Both the position numbers and the translations under genes were made by a program. Under the pieces are notes generated by a model. The model had not been told where the DNA came from and searched no databases. It saw only the letters and a program-made list of their open reading frames with translations. A stretch of DNA of 64,000 bases from Diadema setosum. Its lineage: Eukaryota > Echinodermata > Echinoidea > Diadematoida > Diadematidae. The stretch spans positions 28,090,953 through 28,154,952 of the forward strand of contig NC_092696.1 of the NCBI RefSeq assembly GCF_964275005.1, given 5' to 3'. This document shows positions 11,763-23,500 of the stretch, in pieces (position 1 is the first letter of the stretch; the number at the start of each line of letters is the position of its first letter).

Positions 11763-12878
11763 TCATGGTTTTCCCTGCCCGCGAAATTCCTTGCGTAGGC
11801 TCATGATCACGGAATTGTAAATGTGCAGATCGATGTCAGGCGGTGGTGCGACATCATCGCCATAGGCTAATCTTGGGTGTTGATAGGGCGTCATTTCGGG
11901 GACATGTCGAGAGGCAGTGTAGTCATGTTCCCTTGCGCCAGGAGATGAATCCAGCTGCGGAGGTCTCCCTTGTTTGACTTTGCAAGTTTCGACCAGCTTC
12001 TTGTGCAATATTATCACGCAAAAGGTAAACAAAAAGACGAGAATCGCACTGCCGATGACGATTCCGATGATGATGCCGATGGCGAGTCCAACAGGTGACT
12101 GTGTTTCCTCATTGCTGCGCAGAGTCGTCGTATACAAATTCGTAGTAGTTGGAGATGGCGATGGTTCGGAAAATGGCGGCGATGAGCACCGGATTGGAGC
12201 GAGATTCGAAAGGATATTATTAAGTTGAATGTCAAATGTGCGATTCATCGGTAAGCCTTCTTCTGTCGGATATGTAAATGAGCCATCAGAAAAATCGACA
12301 TCATCACCGGAGTCAAGAAGTCTAACTCTCTGCGGATTCTCTGCACTGTGAAGACCTTCGACGCTACACCTCACGTTTATCTTTGGCTGCTTGTTGTTTG
12401 AGCGTTCAACCGAGGAACAAGTGCATCCAAAAACGCGAACGAGAAATGTTGTCGTCTTTGCGTACCCCTCGCCAGCAGCTATTGAACACGTATAATTGCT
12501 GGAGTCGCTGAAGGATATATTGGTAAAAGAAATGTGGAAGGATCCTGTTCCATTCTCATCTTCTTTATACATGGTCGTGGTATGGTTATTGAGTTTTTCC
12601 CACGTCGGTATATTTTCAATTAATGTCGAATAAAAGGCGAAGTAATCGGTATTGACGACCTCCTCTATGTTAACAGTTGAATGTCCTTTTTTGGACACTC
12701 GGAAACTGTCGGTTCCTCTATGGCCCTCGCATATCAGCGTCAGATTATCTCCGACGTTAACAACTTTCCTTACAAAATCCTCTCCATTACAGAACATGAA
12801 CTCCTCGAAAACAAGTGAAAACAACAAAGAACAGCAGATTTTAACTAGCAAACTGCAAATCATATCAGGGCACTTCAT
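11763..12878 (-). CDS. Intronless single-pass Ig-superfamily membrane receptor (paralog 1)
   Basis: 371 codons from ATG. Residues 1 to about 31 form a hydrophobic signal peptide. The first Ig-like (V-type) domain spans about 35-150, with C50 and C131 in the contexts LTLIC and DSSNYTC, the latter a canonical F-strand motif. The usual core Trp about 12 residues after the first Cys is absent; the site reads DSFRVSKKG. A second shorter Ig-like domain follows, with a CTC pair at 152/154, C171 and C231. A Ser/Thr/Pro stalk precedes a Gly/Ile-rich TM helix at about 264-291. The roughly 80-residue tail has Tyr320, 332, 339 and 354 (IYNSVI, compatible with YxxPhi or SH2 docking) and ends RGQGKP. N-glycosylation sequons are frequent. 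A paralog lies 4.2 kb away in the same orientation. Ligand and role are unknown; immune or adhesion receptor is an inference. Confidence 0.85.
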   Translation of the reverse strand: MKCPDMICSLLVKICCSLLFSLVFEEFMFCNGEDFVRKVVNVGDNLTLICEGHRGTDSFRVSKKGHSTVNIEEVVNTDYFAFYSTLIENIPTWEKLNNHTTTMYKEDENGTGSFHISFTNISFSDSSNYTCSIAAGEGYAKTTTFLVRVFGCTCSSVERSNNKQPKINVRCSVEGLHSAENPQRVRLLDSGDDVDFSDGSFTYPTEEGLPMNRTFDIQLNNILSNLAPIRCSSPPFSEPSPSPTTTNLYTTTLRSNEETQSPVGLAIGIIIGIVIGSAILVFLFTFCVIILHKKLVETCKVKQGRPPQLDSSPGAREHDYTASRHVPEMTPYQHPRLAYGDDVAPPPDIDLHIYNSVIMSLRKEFRGQGKP

Positions 12879-13579
12879 CCTGCCATAGCAGCATCGACGA
12901 CTTGATCAAATCAACTCTGTAATGATGAGTCTATAGTCGCAAATAGAATTATTCTTTGACGTCGAATGTAACAACCTAAGTTACATCGATAACAATAAGT
13001 GTTGGATCAAAGGAATATCACAGAGGTGTAAGATCATCAACTGATGGCAATTCTGCAATTGTGAGTACAACAAAATAATCCATGCTATTCCGATTTCGCT
13101 CCCATGTGTAGTGTAATTTCGAACGAACGTACCGCAGAAATCAGTCGAGTTGTCGGTCGTGAGAAATTGCCTTCGTGCCCTTTCTCAAGTTCTTGGCGGA
13201 CTGATGTCATTTTTGAATGATCTCCCTGCAACTAAAGCACAATGTCCACTTCCCGTCTCACAATCACGCTGGGTTCAAAACGTAGAAGTGCAATACACAG
13301 GACGTCAACTTCATGAGAATGACGAATGATGATGAAGACGAGACGGGGAGATTTTTGTTGAAGGAGTACAGATATACTTTTTCTGCTCTTTCCTTTAAAT
13401 TCTGCAGTTGCTTACGTAGATGTTCAAGGAAGGTGAACTGGACGTCAATATGACGTGTGTGGGGATTGATGACCGAAGTTGACAGGTTCTGCTATGAGTA
13501 CCCATCACTGTCCGCTTAAGTACGATCTATTGTGCCCAACCGCGTCTAGTGTTTTTCAAAGAAATGACACAATGCCATA

Positions 13580-13683
13580 CAGAACAGAAAGAATAAATAC
13601 TCGACTAGTTTCTAATTGCATCACTTGATGTCAGAACAGAAAGAATAAATACTCGACGGGTTTCTAATTGCATCACTTGATGT
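13580..13683. repeat. Tandem duplication of a 52-bp unit
   Basis: CAGAACAGAAAGAATAAATA and the following 32 bases occur twice in direct succession with two mismatches. The similarity implies a recent duplication. Confidence 0.9.
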
Positions 13684-15214
13684 TTAAGACAACAGCGCTG
13701 AAATGGATTCTTGACAAGTCCGCGGCTATCTCTTTTCAGATCAGGGCAGTTTCGACCGCTTGTACTTGCTTTCAGAGGCACAAACGGATTTGTAACGTGC
13801 AGTTCACCGTGTACACACGGCTATTACTCCTCTTTGCTTTGGAATACCATAAGATTAACACAAATAGACTTGGAAAGGATATAATCATTTTCTTTTCGAG
13901 TGGATATTTTTATTTTATTCTCCCGGACGTATCCTAACACTTCTACACGACACTTAGATACCTGATACTGCTGATAGTGTCTTTGCATTAGAAATTACAG
14001 AGCACAATACTTATTACTCGTGCAGGTACCGCGGTTGATTTACAGAAACTGAAATGTCGTTAACATCACTTTCTTTTGAAAAATTCGAGAAAAGTTCAGT
14101 GATTATAGGTGTATAGTGTTTATACACATTTAAAACCCATAAATTCTGATAAACATGTGCCAAAATGGGAACAAAAAAGAGAAAAGTTTTACCTCAAGTT
14201 AACTTCGTGGATATTTAATGTCTAGCATTTCACTCTTCCAAGAATCCTCGAAGGATATACAAAGCTCAAAGGATATAAATAAAGTGTATACCGTTAAAAG
14301 CGGATCTCTTAACTTAAGGAACGTCGAGTATTGTCATAGTAATATTCAAGGAAACTACTGATCATGGGCTTTTACTATACGCAAGCAAGAATAATCTAAT
14401 ATCTCTCGCTACTCGTGTAGAGTTTAAACATTTTAGGTATATATGTGTGTGTATATAAACTCCAATCAGTGGTTTGACTGAAGCCACTGTTAATAAGAGT
14501 CATCTAAAGCTGTGTTACACATAGAGTGCGATATCATAAAGATGATAATGATAATCATGTTATATATATCAATGATAACGATAACATATGGATAATTACA
14601 ACAATAATACTGTAATACCGATAACCATAAACATAATGATAATGCAGATAATACCTCTGTGTCATGTCGGCAATCTTTGATTAAACAAGTCACCCTACTC
14701 TCTTATCTGACATGAATAGGCTCTCAGAGAGTGCATATAAATCATCATGTATACACTATATTTCTTTTTCACAAAAAAAAAATTTTGATCATTCTCGCAT
14801 TGACATCACTTATAATATTCGGGCCTCCATGGTACCGCTGGGTGTTAAAGAAAAGTGAAAAATTAGCATGAACTTGATCCTAACATAAGGTAAGTATTTT
14901 CAAAGACAGATTTGAGGATTAAAAGAACACTCAAGCACATCTATACTTTCATTCAGAATAATAACTGCATTCAGTAATATGCACTAAACTCACGGAGAGA
15001 TGCCAAATGGAACTGCCTTTGCTCAAGTTCACTTATTAGCAGCCCATTGATTCTCATTTCCAATATTCAATTAAACAATTAATATGCGTTCCTATAAAAT
15101 ACAATGTTATATGATATATAATATTATTTTGACGTTCGTAATAATCCACTTCATGTATTGTATGTATGTATTGTTTGGAAATGAAAGTAAAAAGAATGAA
15201 TGAACAACACGATT

Positions 15215-15269
15215 AATGAATGAATGAATGAATGAATGAATGAATGAATGAATGAATGAATGAATGAAT
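15215..15269. repeat. (AATG)n microsatellite
   Basis: About 14 consecutive AATG units. The preceding sequence (GTTTGGAAATGAAAGTAAAA) resembles a LINE 3' tail, so the array may be a retroposon terminus. Confidence 0.85.
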
Positions 15270-16633
15270 TCATAATGAATTAGTGAAAGAATGGATTATG
15301 AGGAAAAATCAAGTGCAGCGTTGTGGTGAAACGCTCATTCCAGAGGCCTGTCCGCCTATATACTTCCACATCAAAAGGTTAACATAATTATACCCTCATG
15401 CTTTACGCGAGTGTATCATGTCCCTCCATTCTCCCGTTTCTTTTGACACGTGCAAGCCTGATAAAAGTATTGAACCATCTCTGGATGTGTGCACTGCGTA
15501 GAGAATATGAAATCAACTCATTAGCATGTCTGCTTCAAAATAATAGTTGCTTTATGCTTGCTAACTTGTTCTCTGAACAACAGCAATAACAACTACAAAT
15601 CATTTCCCTTGGACAGGATAAAAGCAGAAAGATAAGCATTGTATACTCAAGTTGAGTTTGATACATAATACACAGGTGATAAAATTCTGTTATACATTGT
15701 ATCAAATTTTTAAAAGGGAATTACAAAGTTTCACAGCATGTTTTATTAAGCAACGAATAAGAATAGGAGACGATGATTAAATAATTTCCTCACATTTCCT
15801 CCGTTGGTGTGCACAAGGAAGTAAGTACTCAAAAATATTTTCTCAACAATAATACAACAGTTGTATTCCCTTCCCTGTGACAAAGCAAACATCATTAAAA
15901 CATTCCAGCTTTTCTACAATCTGTTGTGAATTGTTAATCTCTTCTTCAATTCATGTTAAAGTACGAATACTGTCCATGACTGTCCAGACTCTTCAGAACA
16001 TTTGGTACCTCATCCTTTCTCTGCGCCAGAGACTCTCGACCATGTGGACGGTGTGAACAACGCTGCGTTTTTTCCTTTGAGAACTTGCGCTAGAAGGACA
16101 CAAAGGGTTATGCAGTATGTCCCCCACATAACTACAATCGGATTTTCGCATTGACATCACCCAATATGATTAAACAGTCGAAATTCTACTTAAGGGTCTT
16201 AAAACATAACATCTTAGCTCTATCTTTGCAGAAAACCTCATTCAGTTTGGCTAAGCGGTCACAGAGAAGTGTGGATTGTTGTAAAGCATGTCATGAGTCT
16301 GATTCTTCCAAGTTTAGCACTTGGATGCTCTTGGAACTGCATATTAATATGTGAACACAGTAGACAGAACTTGGAGGGAAGAGATTCCTGACATGCTCTA
16401 CAAAATTCCTCATTTCCCTTTGACCACTGAAGCAAGTCGAATGAAATTTTCTATAATATGCGGGCAATGAGTTATAGTTTCATACCCTGAAATTGTATTT
16501 GGATCGATTCACTTTTTTTTTTTTTTAAGTCATCTTTGCGGAGGGTACCATTGTATTTTTTTTTGGATATACGGAACAGACAAATATCCCTCTTCTGTAG
16601 GAAAATGTTTGAAATAATCGCGACACCAGTCGT

Positions 16634-16635
<2 letters not shown>

Positions 16636-16692
<57 letters not shown>
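16636..16692. repeat. (TA)n followed by a T run
   Basis: About 21 TA units then about 15 T. Simple sequence. Confidence 0.9.
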
Positions 16693-16963
16693 GTCAGAGT
16701 AAGGTTGCACTGTATATAGGACTAATACAATTATGTTAACTGTATTGGTTTATAAAGTCAACGTTGTCGTACATTACACTTGCCTGGCTTGCACTGGCCG
16801 GCTGCTGGAATGTTTTGATTGTTTCATTATGATGTCTTGATAGCAAATTTTGACTCGATGACTCTTATTACTGTGGACTTCGTCATCTATACATACAAGT
16901 TGTCTAATTAATCAAGGAAGATACTGCATTATTAGAAATAGGCCTAGTTGTGCAGTTTGCACT

Positions 16964-17091
16964 TCAAGGTTTCCCCAATGACTGGTAGGATTCGTCGAGC
17001 AAGATGACAAACACCTCTTTGATGTTTGCGTGCAGGTCGATGTCATCTGGTGCTGATGCGGCTTCGTCCCTTGCGGCTCGTCTTTGCCGAC
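16964..17091 (-). pseudogene. Out-of-frame ancestral C-terminus of IgSF paralog 2
   Basis: In a frame offset from the main IgSF-2 frame the sequence ends APDDIDLHANIKEVF ... QSLGKP stop. Paralog 1 ends APPPDIDLHIYNSV ... GQGKP stop. The codons for DIDLH match at 14 of 15 bases, so the homology is real. The tail is therefore still present but lies beyond the stop at 17092-17094 of the main frame. Reaching it needs a net -1 (or +2) shift, consistent with one lost base upstream, around 17120-17170. It could also be a sequencing error or an alternative frame. Confidence 0.7.
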
Positions 17092-18099
17092 TCATCGGGG
17101 GTCGCGATCGTTTCGTAGACGCGTCCGTGGTTGAACAGATTTGTTCTCCTTTGCGCCATCTGGTGATTCCGGCTCTACCATTTCCACCTCTGCATGTGCA
17201 TGGTGAGACACGGGATGTCTGCTTATAAACACCCGAGCAAAGATCACAAGGAAGATGAGCACACTGGTGATGAGCACCCCTATCATGGCGCCGGCGGGGA
17301 CGATTCCCATCGATGGGGCTTCTCCATTGCTCAACACATCCTTTGTAGTCGTGGTAGTAGCTGGAAATGACGAGGGTGCTGATGTGATCGGAAGTACACA
17401 CCGGATTGGAGTGACATTTGAAAAGGGGACAAGCGTGATATCTAATGAGGGATACGTTGTAATGTCGTGTTCCAGTGCATACGTAAATGAGCCATCAGAC
17501 AATGTCACTTTGACTTCCGAATGAGTTTTCCAAGGTCTAACTTCCCAATCATACTCTTCACTACGTAGACCCGTGATGTTACAGCTTACGGTGTTGACTC
17601 TCAGGTGTTTGTGGCCTGAACTTGCATTAAAGAAACAAGTGCATTCAAACACACGAACGAGAAACATTGTTGTCTTTGCATATCCCTCATTGCTATTCGA
17701 TGATATTGAACATGTGTAGTTACTGGAGTCACTGTAAGATATATTAGTGAAAGACAGGTGCAGGGAACCAGTTCCGTTCACATCTTCTTCATATGTGCTG
17801 ATGGTGTGGTCATTTATCCTTTCTCGCTTTGGCAAGTTTTCGTCTAACTTGGAGTAGAACGCGAAATAATCAACATCTTCGGCATTATCTATTTGGTGGC
17901 CTGTTTTGGAAAATCGATAGCTGTCCGTTCCGTCATAACCATTGCATTCCAGAGTCAAATTATCTCCTAAATTAACAGGCATATAAATGATAAGGTCGTC
18001 TCCATTAGACAACACACAGATTTCAGAGAGCATCACAGAAAACACTATAAGAAGACAAATATTCCAACGCAAACTGGACATGGCATTAAGAGATTCCAT
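17092..18099 (-). CDS. Intronless single-pass Ig-superfamily membrane receptor (paralog 2, frameshifted tail)
   Basis: 335 codons from ATG. Order: signal peptide (about 1-32), V-type Ig domain with C52 and C130 (LTLEC and DSSNYTC), a second Ig-like domain with the C153/155 pair, C173 and C234, a Thr/Ser/Pro stalk, TM helix about 264-292, and a short tail. It aligns with the neighbouring gene throughout: shared VNLGDNLTL/VNVGDNLTL, NGTGS, FTNIS, EGYAKTT and DGSFTY blocks, and the same missing core Trp (DSYRFSKTG). After SPDGAKENKSVQP the frame leaves the ancestral reading and stops at RNDRDPR, so the membrane-distal tail with the Tyr-containing segment is lost unless a shift occurs. Ectodomain and TM are intact, so a tail-less or decoy receptor is possible. 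The function is unknown. Confidence 0.8.
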   Translation of the reverse strand: MESLNAMSSLRWNICLLIVFSVMLSEICVLSNGDDLIIYMPVNLGDNLTLECNGYDGTDSYRFSKTGHQIDNAEDVDYFAFYSKLDENLPKRERINDHTISTYEEDVNGTGSLHLSFTNISYSDSSNYTCSISSNSNEGYAKTTMFLVRVFECTCFFNASSGHKHLRVNTVSCNITGLRSEEYDWEVRPWKTHSEVKVTLSDGSFTYALEHDITTYPSLDITLVPFSNVTPIRCVLPITSAPSSFPATTTTTKDVLSNGEAPSMGIVPAGAMIGVLITSVLIFLVIFARVFISRHPVSHHAHAEVEMVEPESPDGAKENKSVQPRTRLRNDRDPR

Positions 18100-19297
18100 C
18101 TTGTCAGCAATGCACCTAGAAGTGACTTAAAAATCCCAAATCAGTGATGTCGAGTCCTGTTACGATTTGTGGGATTCAGTGACGGCGAAAATGTAACATA
18201 TACACGATCCATCCACATCAACTGTCACGTCAGGTGACTTTGAATAAGATAACGGAGCTTTGAGATAAATCACTCTCCGGAAATTGTGAGTACGTCAGAA
18301 CAAAAGTCCATCAGTGATTTCCATGTGAAATAGCGTCACATCGACCAAAGGTATAGCGACAGGAACGAGTGAGATGCAGTTAACGATTATCAATGACACT
18401 CCTGCTATCTCTAGTCATTGCTAGTCGCGCCTTTAAAGTCACTTAACCTCAGTCTGCACTGCATCTTCTTGATGACTGTCTTAATGTATATAGCAAGCAT
18501 TGATTGATGAGAATGAAAGCACTGTTCTGCACGTTATATGGGCAATTAACGAAGTCTGGACTATGATGAGTAGCCTACTTTCATTTTCACAGAGAACATA
18601 AGTTTCTTGAAATTGAACGAGATAATGACGAAAAAAAAAAGAAGAAGAGAGAAGTCTTCTCCAGGTTTCATACTGAAGTATTCAAGTCGGAAAGGCTGAA
18701 ATTAGAAACGGCCATTTTGAAGAGCAAGGATATACTTCTTTCCAGAGGAGAAAATAGTTTCGCCCTCTCAAGCGTGGGAATATTTTCAAAGGATGGCATA
18801 CAGTCTCACCCGGTGGGTTTCGCAATCTCCTACATGCTCCTTCATGAGCAATGACAGTTAGTCTTATTAATCGGATGTAACCATGGGAACCAGAAGTATT
18901 GCAGTGCCCGTTTTATTATTCCTTTATTGCAGCTGCTATGATGTTCGGATGCCCCATCATGATTATGGTATCGCAGTGAAAGGAAACCCAAACCTCCGAA
19001 TTAATATGACAATGTGGACTGAGTAAATTAAAGCGGCAATATTAGTTTAACAATTTAGAACGCATCAGTGGAGTTTGAGGAAAATCGAACAATCTATTCA
19101 AACTATTTAATTTTTTAAAGTTTCGGTGTATGTCGTCATTTTTGGATATTATATATGTTAAAAAAGATTGCCACAGTTCATGATCGAGGACATGGATTTA
19201 CAACAATTGAAATATGAATAAGGAGAATTCTATACAAGGGTAATATTCCCCCTCATATACTCCATTATACCGGTAATTGTATTCTGAACGGAGGTAC
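18100..19297. other. 5' flank of IgSF paralog 2; otherwise nothing recognised
   Basis: AT-rich, no supported gene. Its left end should contain the IgSF-2 promoter. Confidence 0.4.
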
Positions 19298-19463
19298 ATG
19301 TAGGCCTATAGGGCCATTCAATCAATCAATCATAGTTTATTTCCAATCAACGAAAATCAAAACGTAATACAAAGTATACATATCATAAAATGATATTGTC
19401 TACACTTTTACAAAAGGTTCATGTAATATACGAAATAAATTATGTAGGCCTATAGGGCCATTC
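19298..19463 (-). mobile_element. 5'-truncated LINE 3' fragment with 22-bp target duplication
   Basis: The 22 bases at 19298-19319 (ATGTAGGCCTATAGGGCC...) recur exactly at 19442-19463. Between them the minus strand ends in AAATAAACTATGATTGATTG, a CR1/L2-like 3' end with an ATTG tail. A truncated retroposon of about 122 bases flanked by a long duplication is the signature of target-primed reverse transcription. The duplicated site spans the boundary of the outer TIR element, so this insertion came after that element. Confidence 0.75.
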
Positions 19464-19480
19464 TCCGATAAAGCGTGCAA
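19455..19480 (+). repeat. Left TIR of the outer element
   Basis: 26 bases beginning GGGCCATTCTCC and ending GCGTGCAA, an exact inverted match to 28019-28044. With the TATA on each side the palindromic match is 30 bases. Confidence 0.85.
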
Positions 19481-19545
19481 AACTGCGATTTTCGTGTCGC
19501 CAGCATGTTTATACAGTTGAAATCGATATTTTGTCCCTCAGAAAC

Positions 19546-19676
19546 TGTTGCGTTCTTACTATGTGACAAACGACAATGGACACGGACACGTCCAGTTAGT
19601 AGCCATCATTTATTGGGAGCCCGTCGTCATAGCAACCACACTATGGCAAGCCAACAGTGCATAATCATACATAACA
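19546..19676 (-). repeat. 3' LTR of the gypsy element
   Basis: Begins TGTTGCGTTCTTACTATGTG and ends CATACATAACA on the plus strand (TG...CA). Identical to 25036-25166. Confidence 0.92.
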
Positions 19677-19679
19677 ACT

Positions 19680-19690
19680 CTCCCCCCTGC
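19680..19690 (-). other. Polypurine tract
   Basis: On the minus strand GGCAGGGGGGAG lies directly before the 3' LTR, the expected place for plus-strand primer formation. Confidence 0.6.
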
Positions 19691-20593
19691 CAATCCAAAA
19701 ATGTATTTTGACATCCGGTGTGAGGGTTTCCATAATACAATGTTGTGTACATCTGCAGTACCATGTTATTAGAACATGACATCACAAAAAAGATTGTCTC
19801 TTACTTACAAATATAGCCCACAACTGTGTGATCATAATCAAATGTCACTTGAACTTCAGCAACGTTGTTCCGTTTTTGTTTTGTTGACGAAAAAGTGCAA
19901 AAAGTATCCTTTACATAATAACAAAATTCTGTTTTTGGCTACTGTTCACAACTAACCGAAAACAAGCTGTTTTCCAGCAATTGTATGCGTAAATTTCACA
20001 TCGTATATTCTGTAACATACAAAATAAAGTACATGAACTTCAACTTCCATGTGTTGTCTGAGTTATTTTTTTTCACAGTATGTATAATGATCCTGATTAT
20101 CACAAAACTGTTAAACAACCAGTAAAACAACCAGTAAATAGCATTATTCGTTTCCTTATGAATAATGTCACATTATAAGCTCACTGCTCAGTTTGCTATG
20201 TAAATTCGGAATAACTCCTACTGTATCAAACTTTTGGGGTTAAGTGGATATGCGATATGTAACCAGTTCAATATCTTCAGCAATAGATATACATGTATGG
20301 TCCATTCAACTGACACAGAATACTTGTTCAAAACATTTGTAATTCCGTTGTTACTTATTTGCTTGTATACAAAACATCTGTAATCTGTTTTGTTGCTGAT
20401 AATGTATGTACATAAACTACTAAACTTAACCAAAAACCTCGGGATATTACTTCATATCCAGCTAAATATAACACCTTTTTCTGTTAACATCGAAACAACA
20501 ATCATCTGAATGATTTAAACACCAAAATTAACTCCTTAATCACTGAGTTGTGATTAAACATCCTTCTTCGTGTCAACTCCTCTACGCCTCTAT
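19691..20593 (-). other. 3' untranslated internal region of the gypsy element
   Basis: About 900 AT-rich bases between the gag-pol stop and the polypurine tract. No env-like frame is seen. Confidence 0.6.
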
Positions 20594-23500
20594 TCAGAAA
20601 GAAAATCTATCTGGTGGTTTTCTCTTTCTCTGAGACCTTCTCAACACTTGCGTAGGAGACTGTTCTACTTCAGCTCCTTGTACATCAGGTTCACTCTGAG
20701 TATCTACGGTGTCTTGTTGACGTAAGGTTTCAGGTACTCTAACTGGTGTGTTTTGAGAACCCAAGGGATGTTCTTCTACAGACCTAGGCAAGACAAATGT
20801 GTCCCTTAAGACAGACCTGCTGGGTCTTGAGCTGTCTGGGTCTCGTGTAGGATCAAACTCTTTGTTCCCTAACTGACTCTGATCTTGTGAGTCTTCTTCC
20901 GTTTCTAATCTAGAAAGCAACTGATCTACATGCCTTCTCCAAAATCCTGTTTGTACTTGTACTTTGTACATGAGCGGACCTTCTCTCTCTACAACCACTC
21001 CCGGGACCCATTTACGCTTTCCTGTGTAGTCCCTAGCGAGTATGGATTGTCCTACTGCAAACTCGCGCATTTTGATTGCTTTGCCGCGCTTATCTCTGAG
21101 AGATGCCTGGTAATGCAGCTGTTCAGCATATCGACGTTCGATGTTAGGACGCAAGTTATCTAGTCTCATGCGCAACTGCCTTTTCATGAAGAGTGAAGCA
21201 GGTGATTCCCCCGTGACACTATGTGCTGCATTGCGGTAGGCCAGCAAGAATCTATCTAGCTTCGCTTGTGCAGATCCTCCATCAGATCTTGAGGCGCGCA
21301 TGGACTGTTTGAGTGTCTGGACAAAACGCTCTGCTTGACCATTTGTACTCGGATGGTACGGTGCGCTGCGCTTGTGCTTTATGCCGTTCATGTGTACAAA
21401 CTCTTGGAATTCAGCGGAGGTGAACTGACTTCCGTTATCAGTTACGATGATTTGTGGTAGTCCATACCTAGCAAATACGCTTCGGAGAGTATCAATGGTG
21501 CGCTCTGATGTGATACTCGGCATGATGAATACCTCTGGCCATTTCGAGTATGCGTCTACTATGACCATGTAGGTGAGACCTTCGAATGGTCCGGCAAAGT
21601 CCACATGGATTCTTTCCATCGGTTTGGACGCTGGAATCCATGGATGTAAGAGTGTTTGCGCTGGCTGATTTTGCACAACCTGACATGTTTCGCATCGCTT
21701 TGTGCATTCCTCGATCTGGGAATCGAGGTGCGGCCACCATACGTAGCTTCGTGCGATTGATTTCATTTTTACTACTCCGAGATGTCCTTGATGCAATTCC
21801 GCAAGGACTGCCTTCTGCATCTTGTGAGGGATGATGATTCGCATTCCCCACAGGAGTATGCCTTGCTCGATTGTGATTTCTGTTCTACGCATGAAGAATG
21901 TCTTTAGCTCGCTTTCTTCTGTAGGTAGCTGCTTTGGCCATCCATCCAAAGTATATCTGAGCACTTTGGACAAGATCGGGTCTTTGCGCGTTGCATTACG
22001 CAATTCCTCGTGTGTTGTCGGTAGCATGTCCACATGACAAACCGAAACATTTCCTGGTTCACGACCTTCGCGTTTCTCGTTTGAGTCCGGTAGCCTTGAA
22101 AAGCAGTCTGCATTTGCATTGGCCTTTGATGTGCGGTAGCGTATCTCGTAATCAAAGCCTGCGAGGTACATAGCCCATCTTTGCATGCGTTCCGCTGCTA
22201 ATGTAGGCAAACTCTTGTACGGGCCTAGCAATGCTGTGAGCGGCTTATTATCGGTAATAAGCGTAAACCTGCGGCCATAGATGTACATGTAGAACTTGCG
22301 AAGCGCGAATATGATTGCTAACGCTTCTCGCTCGATCTGAGGATATTTTCTTTCCGTTTTCGTGAGCGACCTGGACGCAAACTGTATCGGTCTCTCAGTT
22401 CCGTCTGGTAGTACGTGCGACAATACTGCGCCTATGCCTATCGGACTCGCATCCGTTGCGATGGAGATCGGCAACTGTGGATCATAGTGGATCAAACAAT
22501 CTGACGCTTGCAGCAGTTCTTTCGAGCGTATGAATGCAGTTTCTGCTTCTTCGCTCCAAACGAACTTCCGATCAGATTTCAAAAGATCTGTGAGCGGGGC
22601 GATCACGTGCGCTAAATTTGGAACATACTTGCGATAGTAGTTCAACAACCCTAGGTACGATCGTAACTGCGACACATCAGTTGGTCTAGGGAGATTCACA
22701 ATCTGCTTCACCTTCTCCTCAACAGTGTGCACACCTTGCGCATCTATACGATGTCCTAGAAACTCCACAGAGTTGCACTCGAACTCGCATTTCTCCTTTT
22801 TGAGCTTCAGACCGCGTTGCTCTAAGCGCGTGAGCACTGCGTCCAAATTTCTCATGTGCTCTTCTTGCGAACTACCCGTAACGAGAATATCGTCTAGGTA
22901 CACCTGTACTCCCGGTAATCCTTGCAAAACCTGATCTATCGCGTTCTGCCAAATTGCCGGTGCTGTGGTAATCCCAAACACTAGTCTATTCTGCTTGAAC
23001 AAACCCTTGTGTGTTGATAGTACTAAGTACTGTTTGGAGTTTTCATCTAGTTCCATTTGATTGTAGGCATGGGCTAGGTCTAACTTCGAAAAGGTTACTC
23101 CTCCACTCAGACTTGACAAAATGTCATCGACATTTATGTTGGGTGGTGCCACTGGACTAAGCACTGGGTTGACGGTGCACTTGTAGTTTCCACACAGCCT
23201 AACTGTTCCATCTTTCTTAGGGACAGGCACTATGCCTGTGCTCCATTCACTGTGTTCTATTGGTGTAAGTACACCACACTTCTCCAATCGGTCTAGTTCT
23301 TGTTCTACCCCTGCCTTTAGTGCATACGGGACTTTGTAGGGCTTAGTCCTGACTGGTGTAGCATCATCTTTCACCCTTATGCTAGCCTTTGCATGGGACA
23401 ATTTACCTAGCTGTCCATCGAATAGCTTCTCGTGTTTCTGAACTACTTGATCGCTTAGCCTATGCACGTTCACTTTCTGGTCCAATGTACTAGTACCAAG

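Larger units (their letters stand above)
12879..16963. other. 4.1-kb spacer between the two IgSF paralogs
   Basis: No further gene is seen. It holds a 52-bp tandem duplication, an (AATG)n microsatellite and a (TA)n-T tract, listed separately. The DNA just upstream of each IgSF start shares a short weak resemblance (TGACGTCGAATGTAAC near 12959 versus TGACGGCGAAAATGTAAC near 18180), as expected if the duplication included part of the 5' flank. Confidence 0.5.
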
